A DNA stretch of 64,000 nucleotides from Candidatus Methanomassiliicoccus intestinalis Issoire-Mx1 (GTDB lineage Archaea > Thermoplasmatota > Thermoplasmata > Methanomassiliicoccales > Methanomassiliicoccaceae). Shown in pieces: positions 18,334-27,273 of this stretch. The notes below the pieces were generated by a model, which was not told the origin of the DNA, did not search any database, and saw only the letters and a program-made list of their open reading frames with translations. Within the stretch, counting starts at the first letter, position 1, and each line of letters opens with the position of its first letter. The DNA lies in assembly GCF_000404225.1 (NCBI RefSeq), contig NC_021353.1:744001-808000 (forward strand). The letters are read 5' to 3'. A program made the position numbers and the translations under genes.

Positions 18334-20115
18334 ATGAAGGCTAATGAGTTAAAGAGAAAGTATATCGATTATTTCGTAAACAAAGGTCACACGGAAATCC
18401 AATCCGCTTCACTTATTCCAGAGAATGATCCTAGCGTATTGTTCACTACTGCCGGGATGCATCCTTTAGCCCCTTATCTTTTGGGAGAAAAACATCCTGC
18501 AGGCAAAAGACTCGTTGATTGTCAGAAATGCATAAGAACAGGGGATATTGACGAGGTAGGTGACGCATCCCATTTAACCATGTTCCAGATGATGGGAAAC
18601 TGGTCTCTTGGGGATTATTTCAAGAAAGAATCTATCCAGATGAGTTATGATTTTCTTGTAAATATTCTGGGCATTGATCCAAATAACCTTGCTGTTACCG
18701 CATTTGCCGGAGATGAAAATGCTCCGAGGGATGAGGAAACAGTATCGATCTGGAAATCCATGGGAATGAAAGACGATCACATCTTTTTCTACGGTAAGAA
18801 GGATAATTGGTGGGGACCTGCTGGAGTTACAGGTCCATGCGGTCCCGATACGGAGATATTTTATATAGATCAGTCTAAGCCAAAATGTTCAGATGAATGT
18901 GGACCTTCATGCCACTGTGGCAGATATCTCGAGATCTGGAACAATGTATTTATGGAATACAATAAGACCTCTGAAGGAAAATATGAAAAACTGAAACAGC
19001 AGAATGTTGATACTGGATTAGGGTTAGAACGTACATTGTGCGTATTGGAACACATTCCTAGCGTATATGACACTGAATTTTTCACTCCAATTATAAAAGA
19101 TATTGAAAATGCATCTGGACTCAAGTATGCCGACTCAATCAGGGAATTTCGTATAATTGCAGATCACATGCGTGCTGCGGTCTTCATACTGGGTGATGAC
19201 AAAGGTGTGGCACCTTCCAATTTAGATCAGGGTTATGTTCTCAGAAAGCTCATTAGGAGAACTATCAGGTATATGCAAAAACTCGGCATGAGCTGGGAGC
19301 CGATGATCGATATCGCAAACACAGTGGTCAGAGAATACTCTGGAGAATACCCGGAGCTTGAAAGAAATAAAGCTTTCATAATAGAGCAGCTTCAAAATGA
19401 AGCCATCAAATTCGCAAAAACTCTTGATCAGGGTCTCAGGCTTACGGAGCGTATTCTTGAAGGTATGGATCAGAATGGGACTGTAAGCGGAGAAGATGCA
19501 TTCAAACTTTACACATCCTTTGGATTCCCCCTGGATCTAACGATTGAACTGGCTGCTGAAAAAGGCATTGGAGTTGACAGTGTTAAATTTGAAGAGCTGT
19601 TTAAAGAACATCAGCAGATCTCAAGAGCCGGATCTATGCAGAAGTTCAAGGGCGGCCTTGCAGATGCCAGTGAAGAGACTACAAAGCTGCACACAGCCAC
19701 TCACCTATTGGGAGCAGCACTGAGAAAAGTTCTGGGACCTGATGTGCATCAAAAAGGAAGCAACATCACTGCTGAAAGATTAAGGTTTGATTTTTCATTC
19801 GACAGAAAAATGACCAAGGACGAGCTGGACGAAGTCGAAAAGCTTGTTAATGAAGCTATTAAAGCAGGCATTACTGTCGTATGTGAAGAAATGACTCTTG
19901 GAGATGCAAGGGAACGCAATGCTGAGGGTGTATTTGGAGACAAATATGGTGAAATGGTCAAAGTGTACACCATTGGAACAGTCTCATGCGAAATTTGCGG
20001 TGGTCCACACGTAACCAATACTGCTCAGATAGGAGGATTTAAAATCAAGAAGGAAGAAGCAAGCAGTGCTGGTGTTCGTAGAATCAAAGCTGTGGTAGGA
20101 GAGCAATACGCCTAA
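18334..20115 (+). CDS. alaS: Alanyl-tRNA synthetase, short form without C-Ala domain
   Basis: This 593-residue class II synthetase charges tRNA-Ala. The catalytic domain starts at residue 1 and resembles short bacterial AlaRS: MKANELKRKYIDYF, then FTTAGMHPLAPYLLG and CIRTGDIDEVGD. The editing domain is present, with H453/H457 (HTATH) and C552, C555 and H559 (CEICGGPH). The protein ends directly after it (RRIKAVVGEQYA), so the C-Ala domain of full-length enzymes (about 850-900 residues) is absent. It also lacks the N-terminal extension of typical archaeal AlaRS. This points to acquisition from bacteria, perhaps of the candidate-phyla type (inference). Confidence 0.93.
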   Translation: MKANELKRKYIDYFVNKGHTEIQSASLIPENDPSVLFTTAGMHPLAPYLLGEKHPAGKRLVDCQKCIRTGDIDEVGDASHLTMFQMMGNWSLGDYFKKESIQMSYDFLVNILGIDPNNLAVTAFAGDENAPRDEETVSIWKSMGMKDDHIFFYGKKDNWWGPAGVTGPCGPDTEIFYIDQSKPKCSDECGPSCHCGRYLEIWNNVFMEYNKTSEGKYEKLKQQNVDTGLGLERTLCVLEHIPSVYDTEFFTPIIKDIENASGLKYADSIREFRIIADHMRAAVFILGDDKGVAPSNLDQGYVLRKLIRRTIRYMQKLGMSWEPMIDIANTVVREYSGEYPELERNKAFIIEQLQNEAIKFAKTLDQGLRLTERILEGMDQNGTVSGEDAFKLYTSFGFPLDLTIELAAEKGIGVDSVKFEELFKEHQQISRAGSMQKFKGGLADASEETTKLHTATHLLGAALRKVLGPDVHQKGSNITAERLRFDFSFDRKMTKDELDEVEKLVNEAIKAGITVVCEEMTLGDARERNAEGVFGDKYGEMVKVYTIGTVSCEICGGPHVTNTAQIGGFKIKKEEASSAGVRRIKAVVGEQYA

Positions 20116-20164
20116 ATCCGGCGTTTGCCAGCATTATCCATTTGCTCCATTTGCGTATAGTAAT

Positions 20165-20175
20165 GCTTATATAGC
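20165..20175 (+). promoter_or_regulatory. TATA box of the ribosomal/RNA polymerase operon
   Basis: GCTTATATAGC is a strong archaeal TATA element. It predicts a transcript start near 20195-20200 and a leader of about 60 nt with a GAGG ribosome site before the uS13 ATG. Confidence 0.65.
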
Positions 20176-20256
20176 AAACCGATTCTAACGGCAACCCTTC
20201 ATAAATCTACATGTTATACATGTCACAGATTTTTGAGAAATAAATGAGGCAGTAAA

Positions 20257-20778
20257 ATGGCAGAAGAAACTAAATCAAAGAAAGCGGACAAGAAGTCCAA
20301 GCCTGAAGATCAGGCGAAGGATGAAAACTTCCGCTATATCGTTCGTATCTTAAATACGGATGTGGACGGTAACAAGAATATTATCTTGGGTTTGCAGTCC
20401 GTCAAAGGGGTTGGATCCAGAGTTGCTAGAATTGTAGCAAAGAGAACTGGTATACCAACTGATGAAATCTTTGGAAATCTTTCTGAAGAGCAGACAACCG
20501 AGATTGAAAATGTATTGAATTCTTACATAGAATTCGCACCTGCTTGGGCAATTAACAGGCAGTGTGATATTGAGACAGGCGAAGACATGCATTTGTATGG
20601 TCAGAACCTCGAGTTGACAAATAAAGATGATATTAACAGGCTGAAAATGATTAAATGCTACCGTGGTCGCAGGCACGAGCAGGGACAGAAAGTTCGCGGT
20701 CAGAGAACCCGGTCCAACGGAAGGACTGGCCTCACTATGGGTGTTAGCAGGACCAAAAACCAGCCTGGTTCAAAGTAA
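20257..20778 (+). CDS. rps13: 30S ribosomal protein uS13
   Basis: This 173-residue protein binds the head of the small subunit. The H2TH region (LQSVKGVGSRVARIVAKRTG) and the basic C-terminal segment CYRGRRHEQGQKVRGQRT are intact. A Lys/Glu-rich N-terminal extension of about 24 residues (EETKSKKADKKSKPEDQ) precedes the conserved start FRYIVRI, longer than usual for archaeal S13. It is first in an operon with uS4, uS11 and RpoD, the conserved archaeal order. Confidence 0.97.
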   Translation: MAEETKSKKADKKSKPEDQAKDENFRYIVRILNTDVDGNKNIILGLQSVKGVGSRVARIVAKRTGIPTDEIFGNLSEEQTTEIENVLNSYIEFAPAWAINRQCDIETGEDMHLYGQNLELTNKDDINRLKMIKCYRGRRHEQGQKVRGQRTRSNGRTGLTMGVSRTKNQPGSK

Positions 20779-20791
20779 ATAGGTGAATTAA

Positions 20792-21436
20792 ATGGGAGAC
20801 CCGAAATTTCCGCGCAGAGCCTATGATACCCCCTCACATCCCTGGAGAGGAGAAAGGATCAAGGCCGAAACCGAGATATGCAAGCAATATGGATTGAAAA
20901 GCAAGACCGAACTCTGGAAGGCGCAGGCTTACCTCAGAAATCTGAGAACACAGTCTAAAAACCTCCAAGCCCGTGTACGTTTAGATGATGCACAGGCACA
21001 ATTGGAATCTGACCTTCTGCTCGCCAAGTGCGCACGCCTTGGCATTCTGCCGGCAGACGGCAGCACCCTTGATGACGTTCTAGGTCTTGACCAAGAATCA
21101 ATTCTTGGTCGTCGTCTTCAGACGATTGTGTACATGAAAGGCTTAGCTACTACTGCCAAGCAAGCCAGGCAATTTATTGTCCATGGACACATATCCATAA
21201 ATGGTCGTAAAGTAACCGTGCCTGGATACATGGTTAGGCGCAATGAAGAGGATTTTATTACATACAATCCACAATCTCCCATTGCTGACGAGATGCACCC
21301 CATTAGAAATCCTCAACAGAGTGAAAATGAGGCTGCTCCTGAACCTAAAGTCGAAGAGCCGCAGCCAGCAGAAGGCGCTAATGAACCTGTAGATGCTCCT
21401 TCTGAGGATGCAATCAACAAACCTGTGGAGGAATGA
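20792..21436 (+). CDS. rps4: 30S ribosomal protein uS4
   Basis: This 214-residue primary rRNA-binding protein has the S4 RNA-binding fold (ARQFIVHGHISINGRKVTVPG) near residues 125-145. The start has an AGGTGA ribosome site. The C-terminus carries an acidic, proline-rich tail of about 40 residues (EAAPEPKVEEPQPAEG and on) not needed for the core fold. The stop codon overlaps the start of rps11 (ATGA). Confidence 0.97.
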   Translation: MGDPKFPRRAYDTPSHPWRGERIKAETEICKQYGLKSKTELWKAQAYLRNLRTQSKNLQARVRLDDAQAQLESDLLLAKCARLGILPADGSTLDDVLGLDQESILGRRLQTIVYMKGLATTAKQARQFIVHGHISINGRKVTVPGYMVRRNEEDFITYNPQSPIADEMHPIRNPQQSENEAAPEPKVEEPQPAEGANEPVDAPSEDAINKPVEE

Positions 21437-21822
21437 GTATGGGAAAATGGGGTATTGCACACGTATTTGCTAGCTACAACAACATCATTATCACTCTTAC
21501 AGATGTAACTGGTGCTGAGACAATCACAAAGGCATCTGGTGGAATGGTTGTAAAAGCAGCTAAAGATGAGTCTTCTCCGTACGCTGCAATGCGTGCAGCC
21601 GAGAGAGTTGCAGACATTGCTAAGGAAAAGGGAATTGAGGGAATCCATGTAAAAGTACGTGCTCCCGGTGGAAACAAAGCCACATCCCCTGGACCTGGAG
21701 CTCAGGCTGCGATTCGTGCTTTGGCTCGTGCTGGTCTTAAGATCGGGCGTATTGAAGATGTTACACCTATACCACACGATGGAACCAAAAAGAAAGGTGG
21801 AAGAAGAGGACGTAGAGTATAA
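21433..21822 (+). CDS. rps11: 30S ribosomal protein uS11
   Basis: This 129-residue platform protein has standard length. It shows GIAHVFASYNNIIITLTD at the N-terminus, the conserved GPGAQAAIRALARAG segment, and the basic end PHDGTKKKGGRRGRRV. It overlaps rps4 by four bases, indicating translational coupling. Confidence 0.97.
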   Translation: MSMGKWGIAHVFASYNNIIITLTDVTGAETITKASGGMVVKAAKDESSPYAAMRAAERVADIAKEKGIEGIHVKVRAPGGNKATSPGPGAQAAIRALARAGLKIGRIEDVTPIPHDGTKKKGGRRGRRV

Positions 21823-21837
21823 TCAAGGGGCAAACTT

Positions 21838-22674
21838 ATGGATATTAAAGTAATCAGTCAGACCGAGACACGCATACGCTTTGTAGTTTCTAATGCTTCT
21901 CCATCTCTGGTAAACTCCCTTAGGAGATGCCTGATGACAGAGATACCCAAGATGGCTATTGAGCTGGTAGAATTTCACTTGGGTCCAATTATGGATGAAG
22001 AAGGAAATGAATATGAAAGTGTGAGTCCTCTCTTTGATGAGATTATTGCGCATAGACTCGGTCTCGTGCCAGTTCCGACTGATCTTAGCCTTTACGTGCC
22101 CAAAGATGAATGTGTTTGTGGTGGGGAAGGCTGCCCCAATTGTACAATCATGTACTCTATAAACAAAAAAGGACCTTGCGAAGTTTACTCTGGTGATATG
22201 GAACCTCTTGGACCTCCTGAGCTGAGGATAAAAGATGAGCTGATCCCCATTGTAAAATTAGGTCCAGGTCAGGCTTTGCTAGCATATGCTTCGGCAGAGC
22301 TTGGCACTGCAAAGCGTCACGCTAAATGGCAGGTCGTATCCGGAGCAGGATATAGATACTACCCTACAATTGAAATCGATCCAGCTCGCTGTGATTCCGG
22401 CGGTACTTGCATCAAAGCTTGTCCAAGGGGAGTTTTAGCCAAAGAAGATGGGATTGTTAAAGTTGTAGATCTTGAATCCTGCATCCTTTGCAAGTCATGC
22501 TTTGAAGTATGTGAGTTGAATGCAATAAAATTGTCTGGATCAGACTCAAAGTTTATATTTGAATTTGAAACAGATGGCTCGCTTTCAGCCCTTGATACGC
22601 TCAAAGAAGCTCTAAAAATCTTAACACAGAAATTTGAAGAGTTTCGTGAGAATATTTCTGCTCTTGAGGCATAA
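21838..22674 (+). CDS. rpoD: DNA-directed RNA polymerase subunit D (Rpo3)
   Basis: This 278-residue homologue of the bacterial alpha N-domain dimerises with RpoL to start polymerase assembly. The N-terminal SPSLVNSLRRCLMTEIPKMA segment is the alpha-motif. Residues about 180-225 hold a ferredoxin-like insert: one group with C-x5-C-x3-CP and one full CILCKSCFEVC group, so at least one [4Fe-4S] cluster should form, as known for several archaeal RpoD proteins. It is last in the operon; the usual following L18e-L13-S9 genes are not next to it. Confidence 0.97.
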   Translation: MDIKVISQTETRIRFVVSNASPSLVNSLRRCLMTEIPKMAIELVEFHLGPIMDEEGNEYESVSPLFDEIIAHRLGLVPVPTDLSLYVPKDECVCGGEGCPNCTIMYSINKKGPCEVYSGDMEPLGPPELRIKDELIPIVKLGPGQALLAYASAELGTAKRHAKWQVVSGAGYRYYPTIEIDPARCDSGGTCIKACPRGVLAKEDGIVKVVDLESCILCKSCFEVCELNAIKLSGSDSKFIFEFETDGSLSALDTLKEALKILTQKFEEFRENISALEA

Positions 22675-22759
22675 ACTTCTTCCAAACTTCTTATTTATTT
22701 ATATTTTTAAAATGGCAGGAATAACCATATATAACAACTGAGCATTATTCTGTTCACGT

Positions 22760-23104
22760 ATGGTTATTAACAGCTTATTGGGTATTTTTGGAGTAACATA
22801 TATTTTTGTAGGATTAGTGCTGATAATATTATCCATCCCCTTGATATCATCAAAAGTAAGTAGAAACAATCTTTATGGCATCAGAATAGGAAAGAGTTTT
22901 GAATCAGATGAAAACTGGTATGTAATCAATAGATATGGTGGAAAAGTACTGCTTGTTGTTGGTATCCTCGTATCAGCTTTAGGAATTTCATATGCACTGG
23001 TCGGTGATGTATCCACCATGCTGGAAATTATCTTGTTATTTCTGCCGATTATTCTCATTATGCTGGGCTGTATAATTGCCTATCTTCATGCAAGAAATTT
23101 ATGA
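22760..23104 (+). CDS. SdpI-family small membrane protein
   Basis: This 114-residue protein has three hydrophobic helices and the SdpI/YfhL core NNLYGIRIGKSFESDENWY followed by YGGK. SdpI gives immunity to the SdpC toxin in Bacillus; the role of archaeal members is unknown. A TATA box CATATATAAC at about 22726-22735 implies a leaderless ATG at 22760. Confidence 0.75.
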   Translation: MVINSLLGIFGVTYIFVGLVLIILSIPLISSKVSRNNLYGIRIGKSFESDENWYVINRYGGKVLLVVGILVSALGISYALVGDVSTMLEIILLFLPIILIMLGCIIAYLHARNL

Positions 23105-23109
23105 CATTT

Positions 23110-23523
23110 TCATTTATTTCCTTTTAATTTGTTAATGGCATCGGAGTTGCTTATTTTACATGGAGCTTCATAGTATGTTGGGGTTAGGCGTTCCATGTCT
23201 TTTCTATGAATTTCATGAACAATATCCTCTGCCGACATGTCTAATTTACAATATGCCTTTATCATATTTTCATTGAGTCTATTGATCTTAATTTTTTCAT
23301 TTCTACAGGTTTCAGCAAGTTTTACAATATGCTCCAGATTTCCAAAGGCTCCCAATTCCAGTAATTCTAAAACATCATTTTTTACTTTCTTAGGGAGACT
23401 GAACAGATCTTCAGCATATTTTTCTTTTGAGTCTGTTATGTCTGGATGTTCTTCTAAAAAGTTAATTAGATCTTCAACAGTCTTCATGATTATATCTATC
23501 GAATTTCCAATAAATATACACAT
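23110..23523 (-). CDS. Hypothetical protein
   Basis: This 137-residue, mostly helical, charged protein follows the DHA2 pump gene by a few bases and probably shares its transcript. A later methionine at 23487 (KTVEDLINFLEEHPD) would trim an unusual hydrophobic N-terminus and could be the true start. It contains no motif I recognise. Confidence 0.55.
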   Translation of the reverse strand: MCIFIGNSIDIIMKTVEDLINFLEEHPDITDSKEKYAEDLFSLPKKVKNDVLELLELGAFGNLEHIVKLAETCRNEKIKINRLNENMIKAYCKLDMSAEDIVHEIHRKDMERLTPTYYEAPCKISNSDAINKLKGNK

Positions 23524-23528
23524 TCCCT

Positions 23529-24983
23529 TTATTTGGGACAGCTCATCTCGTATTCTGTCTCTGTCTCAACCTTTCCTCTTAGGGTAGAACTTGCTGCACC
23601 TATCAATGCGATTAATGCAGATACCTTTAGAGCTGCGCTCATTCCGGTTATAAACTCAGCATTATCTACACTGGAGCTGCCTCCCATAAATACAGAAGAA
23701 ACAAGAGCTGATGAAGTTACAATCGCCATCACGCTTCCCATTAAGACTAAACTTAGTGATTGTCCAACTGTACGCATTGTGGACAACATTCCTGATGCCA
23801 CACCAGTCTTATCTTTTCTGACGCTTTTCATGACGGCACTTGTGTTAGGCGATGAGAACATTCCCATTCCGATTCCAAGTATTACGAGATAGATTACAAC
23901 AATAGCAATTGAAGTGTTCATGCCTAGCGTGCTTATAAGGAATAGACCGACAGCCATGATTATCATTCCGAGTGTTGCAAGTGTCCTCGATCCAACTTTG
24001 TCAGATAGACTTCCGGATATCGGTGAGATTATACACATGACCAACGGCATTGCTAATAGTATCAATCCAGTAGTGCCTATGTCTATTCCAAGCACTCTTT
24101 GAAGATAAAATGAAATGACGAATGTAGATCCGTAATATGCTGTATAGTTCAAAAATGCGGAAAAGTTTGCTGCGGCAAAGAGACGGTTTTTAGTGAATAA
24201 TCTAAGATCAAATAGTCCATTCTCTCCTTTTTTCTGTTCTATCCGGATAAACATTACAAATGATATTATTGAAATGATAACTAAAATCAGGACATTTGCA
24301 GAAAGCCATCCATCTGTATTTCCAAGTGTCAATCCCAGCAGGATAGTAATCAAGCCTACAGCAAATGCAATTGCTCCGCTTATATCAAATGACACTTTTT
24401 TATCAAGTATCTCGCACTCATTCAGTTTCCATACTGCTAATGCAATTGTAATTATTGCAATCGGAACGTTTACCAGGAATATAGAATGCCATCCAAAGCT
24501 CTGAGTAAGTATTCCGCCGAGCGGAGGACCTATTGCAAGACCCAAATAAACAGCCATTACGTTAAGGCCGAGAGCCCTGCCTTGTTCTCCAGGTGGAAAT
24601 GCTGCAGAGACCAGAGCTGTTCCTGAAGTCATGATAAATGAAGCTCCGATCCCTTGTATAACTCTGAATGATATCAGCTGCTCTCCGCTCTGAGCCAGGC
24701 TGCATAGCAAGGAGCCGACCGCGAAGATTGCAAAACCGCTGATATATATCTTTTTCTTTCCAAATATATCTGAAACACGGCCAATGATGAGAAGAATACT
24801 GGCAATTGTAACAAGGTAGGCCGTTGGAACCCACAGAGTCTGTGCATAATCCATCTGAAGAGCATCAGATATCGAAGGCATTGAGACACTTACGATTGTG
24901 GAATCCAGAGGCCCCATAAGAGATCCTACTGATGCTACGATCAGTACAATCCATTTGTATGAGAGGCCAGTTTCTTTCTTCAT
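23529..24983 (-). CDS. DHA2-family (EmrB/QacA) efflux transporter
   Basis: This 484-residue major facilitator protein has about 14 helices. Helix 1 carries MGPLDSTIVSVSMPSI, motif A is GRVSDIFGKKK, and RVIQGIGASFIMTSG marks helix 4. It is 12 bases downstream of an aminotransferase gene and likely cotranscribed, which may mean the pump exports an amino-acid-derived metabolite (inference). It is distinct from the pump at 1106-2755. Confidence 0.92.
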   Translation of the reverse strand: MKKETGLSYKWIVLIVASVGSLMGPLDSTIVSVSMPSISDALQMDYAQTLWVPTAYLVTIASILLIIGRVSDIFGKKKIYISGFAIFAVGSLLCSLAQSGEQLISFRVIQGIGASFIMTSGTALVSAAFPPGEQGRALGLNVMAVYLGLAIGPPLGGILTQSFGWHSIFLVNVPIAIITIALAVWKLNECEILDKKVSFDISGAIAFAVGLITILLGLTLGNTDGWLSANVLILVIISIISFVMFIRIEQKKGENGLFDLRLFTKNRLFAAANFSAFLNYTAYYGSTFVISFYLQRVLGIDIGTTGLILLAMPLVMCIISPISGSLSDKVGSRTLATLGMIIMAVGLFLISTLGMNTSIAIVVIYLVILGIGMGMFSSPNTSAVMKSVRKDKTGVASGMLSTMRTVGQSLSLVLMGSVMAIVTSSALVSSVFMGGSSSVDNAEFITGMSAALKVSALIALIGAASSTLRGKVETETEYEMSCPK

Positions 24984-24995
24984 CTTATTTCTCCT

Positions 24996-26114
24996 TTAAA
25001 AGTTCTCTACGAAATTTTTTATGATTTCTATTCCTTTTTCAATATTATCTTCAGAGGCAGCATATGATATTCTCAGATGCTTTTCTCCAGCGTCTCCAAA
25101 TGCAGTACCAGGTGAACAAAGCACTCCCTGATGTGCAAGTTTTACAGCTAAGTCCGCAGATGGTATATCTATGTCATATGATGGAAATGCATAAAACGCT
25201 CCCCTGGGTTTAATGCATGAAAATCCGTGAATCTCGTTCAGCAAATCTGTAGTAAGATCGCGACGTTTTTTAAGGATTGGAAAAATTTCATTTATAAAAT
25301 CTTCCTGACAGTCGAATGCATCATTTAGAGCATACTGGAAAGGACTGGGGGGACATGCAAGAATATGGTACTGCATTTTGGAAATCTCGCTTATTATGCT
25401 ATCTGGTGCAGATAAGTATCCCACTCTCCAGCCGGCTACAGCAAATGACTTCGAAAATGAATTTAACACGACTGATCTATCTAGATACTCATTGAATGAG
25501 TAATGTTTCCCTTCGTATATGAAATTCTCATACACTTCATCAGAGATGATCCATAAATTATAGTCTTCTGCTAAGTCACATATTGTTTTGAATGCTTCTT
25601 CAGTGAGAACTGATCCGCAGGGATTTGCAGGAGAGTTGACAACAATTCCTTTAGTTTTTTTAGTTATGCCCTCTTTTATTTTTTCTAAGTCTATATTTAA
25701 TTCATCATCCATTGTGTATGGTACAGGATCAGCTCCGCAGAGCGTGCATTCTGGTGCATATACTACAAATCCTGGATCGGGGACAAGAACCTCATCTCCT
25801 TCTTGAAACAGCGTCTGGAATGTTGCCATGGCTGCCTGAGTGCCGCTTGATGTTATCATCACGTTTGACGTTTTGATATCTTTGTTGAATCTAGATATCT
25901 TATTGGCTATTTTTTCTCTGAGAGCAGGAATGCCCATTGTAGGTCCGTAGCGATAAGAATCAGAGTCTAGCGCTTTCTTGCAGGCTTCAGTAACTTCCCG
26001 AGGCGGTCTGAAGTCAAGTTCTCCTAATCCTAAATTGATACTGTCTTCCTGAGCCATGTCAAAAATGGCACGAACTCCAGAAGGTTTGATAGACTGAACT
26101 TTTTTAGAAACCAT
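24996..26114 (-). CDS. Class I/II pyridoxal-phosphate aminotransferase
   Basis: From the ATG at 26114 the protein has 372 residues; a longer frame to 26216 is rejected because a TATA box (about 26152-26163) lies inside that extension. It shows fold-type I motifs: GTQAAMATFQTL (PLP phosphate), NSPANPCGSVL, ISDEVYENF with the PLP aspartate, and NSFSKSFAVAGWRVGY with the Schiff-base lysine. It resembles the aspartate/aromatic aminotransferase group; substrate not assigned. The next gene on the strand is an efflux pump. Confidence 0.9.
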   Translation of the reverse strand: MVSKKVQSIKPSGVRAIFDMAQEDSINLGLGELDFRPPREVTEACKKALDSDSYRYGPTMGIPALREKIANKISRFNKDIKTSNVMITSSGTQAAMATFQTLFQEGDEVLVPDPGFVVYAPECTLCGADPVPYTMDDELNIDLEKIKEGITKKTKGIVVNSPANPCGSVLTEEAFKTICDLAEDYNLWIISDEVYENFIYEGKHYSFNEYLDRSVVLNSFSKSFAVAGWRVGYLSAPDSIISEISKMQYHILACPPSPFQYALNDAFDCQEDFINEIFPILKKRRDLTTDLLNEIHGFSCIKPRGAFYAFPSYDIDIPSADLAVKLAHQGVLCSPGTAFGDAGEKHLRISYAASEDNIEKGIEIIKNFVENF

Positions 26115-26151
26115 CAGTTCAACATAATCTTCTTCCTTTTGAACTTGATTG

Positions 26152-26163
26152 TATATACTATAA
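26152..26163 (-). promoter_or_regulatory. TATA box of the aminotransferase gene
   Basis: On the minus strand TTATAGTATATA lies about 40 nt upstream of the ATG at 26114, predicting a short leader. This is the main reason for choosing the shorter protein. Confidence 0.5.
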
Positions 26164-26222
26164 AAAACAGCAGAAATGTCTGACTTCAGTCTCGATATTC
26201 GAAAACATTTCTGCAAAATTCG

Positions 26223-26253
26223 AAAAATATATAGTTTGAGCGACCAGCGCTCA
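26223..26253 (-). terminator. Hairpin overlapping the stop codon of the MBL-fold gene
   Basis: TGAGCG and CGCTCA (26237-26253) form a 6-bp stem with a 5-nt loop starting in the TGA stop, with a T-rich run after it on the minus strand. Confidence 0.6.
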
Positions 26254-27045
26254 TTCTGGGAAGAAAAATCCCGCAGTCATATCGAGATAATTACCGCCTG
26301 AGTATTGAGGGTATGTTTCTCTTATCTTTTCTTTAAATTGTTCTGCAGAGCTGCATTTTGATGCTATACCCTTTATGTTTTTCAGATACGCAATTTTTTC
26401 TTCAGCATCTTTCAGATTTTCTGGAGTATAATGTGATGTAAGAATTAGTGAAAAATCCCTGTCGATATAGTTCTGAAGTTCGTTAATCATTGCATCCGCA
26501 TGGTTAGTTCCAGCTACGATGGAATGACAGTCATGTCCCATCATATGAATGTAAACTGATTTTATAGACTCAATTTCTATGTTATATGCATCAGGAGTGC
26601 TCACAATATTCATTTCGATTCCAGCAATGTTTACTTTTCCTGGAGTCATAATCTCATCAATTGATGGTATTCCACAGTCAAAAGCATCTCCGAATGCACC
26701 TGTGAAGTTCTCAATTAGTGCTTTTCCTCCTCCAACAGAGTTGTAATCTATCGATGTCTTAGTTCCGTAATTTTTTACATTTGGTATGAATGATGATCCG
26801 GCAGCATGATATGCTATCATTTTTCCTTCTACACGGATGCCGTTTGAATCAATATATTTGGTGAGCTCTTCTATATTATTCTTGAAACACGGGAGTTCAA
26901 TAACTACAGCCCGTTTGTTCTTTTCAATGACAAATACCTCATCATCGATCGGATCATTTGTCTGATATGCATGCAGTTTAATGTCTCCAAAATCGTACAC
27001 TCTCATCTTTCCAACAGCCATTGGCACATCTTTGTAATTTACCAT
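26251..27045 (-). CDS. Metallo-beta-lactamase-fold protein lacking the metal motif
   Basis: This 264-residue protein follows the MBL layout: a strand ending VFVIEKNKRAVVIELP, then helix and turn, later IVSTPDAY and LILTSHYTPENLKDAEE, which sit where MBL proteins have their metal-binding loops. The position of the HxHxDH motif reads YHAAGSS, so most metal ligands are missing and hydrolase activity is doubtful. A palindrome just downstream of its TATA box suggests regulation. The family assignment rests on pattern only. Confidence 0.5.
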   Translation of the reverse strand: MVNYKDVPMAVGKMRVYDFGDIKLHAYQTNDPIDDEVFVIEKNKRAVVIELPCFKNNIEELTKYIDSNGIRVEGKMIAYHAAGSSFIPNVKNYGTKTSIDYNSVGGGKALIENFTGAFGDAFDCGIPSIDEIMTPGKVNIAGIEMNIVSTPDAYNIEIESIKSVYIHMMGHDCHSIVAGTNHADAMINELQNYIDRDFSLILTSHYTPENLKDAEEKIAYLKNIKGIASKCSSAEQFKEKIRETYPQYSGGNYLDMTAGFFFPE

Positions 27046-27058
27046 ATTTTATCCTCTT

Positions 27059-27107
27059 GAACACATTTGTGTTCGAGTACTACAATATCAAAAGGGATAT
27101 AAGTATC
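27059..27107 (-). promoter_or_regulatory. TATA box and palindromic operator of the MBL-fold gene
   Basis: A TATA element (ACTTATATCC on the minus strand, about 27098-27107) is followed by GAACACA/TGTGTTC, a 7-bp inverted repeat with a 2-nt centre at 27059-27074. This lies at the predicted transcript start, before a GAGG ribosome site and the ATG at 27045. The geometry is that of a repressor site. Confidence 0.5.
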
Positions 27108-27273
27108 AAATAGAAACCATTAAGAAACATAGTTACCACAAGGATACCAGTAATTATCTGTGTTGTTAGAACCGCTCAGACTCATATAAAATCGAGTTAT
27201 ATTCATTAATCTGCCACTTTCCAGTTTTGTTGAAACACATATACTTAAATATACAAAACAGTTTGAATCATCA

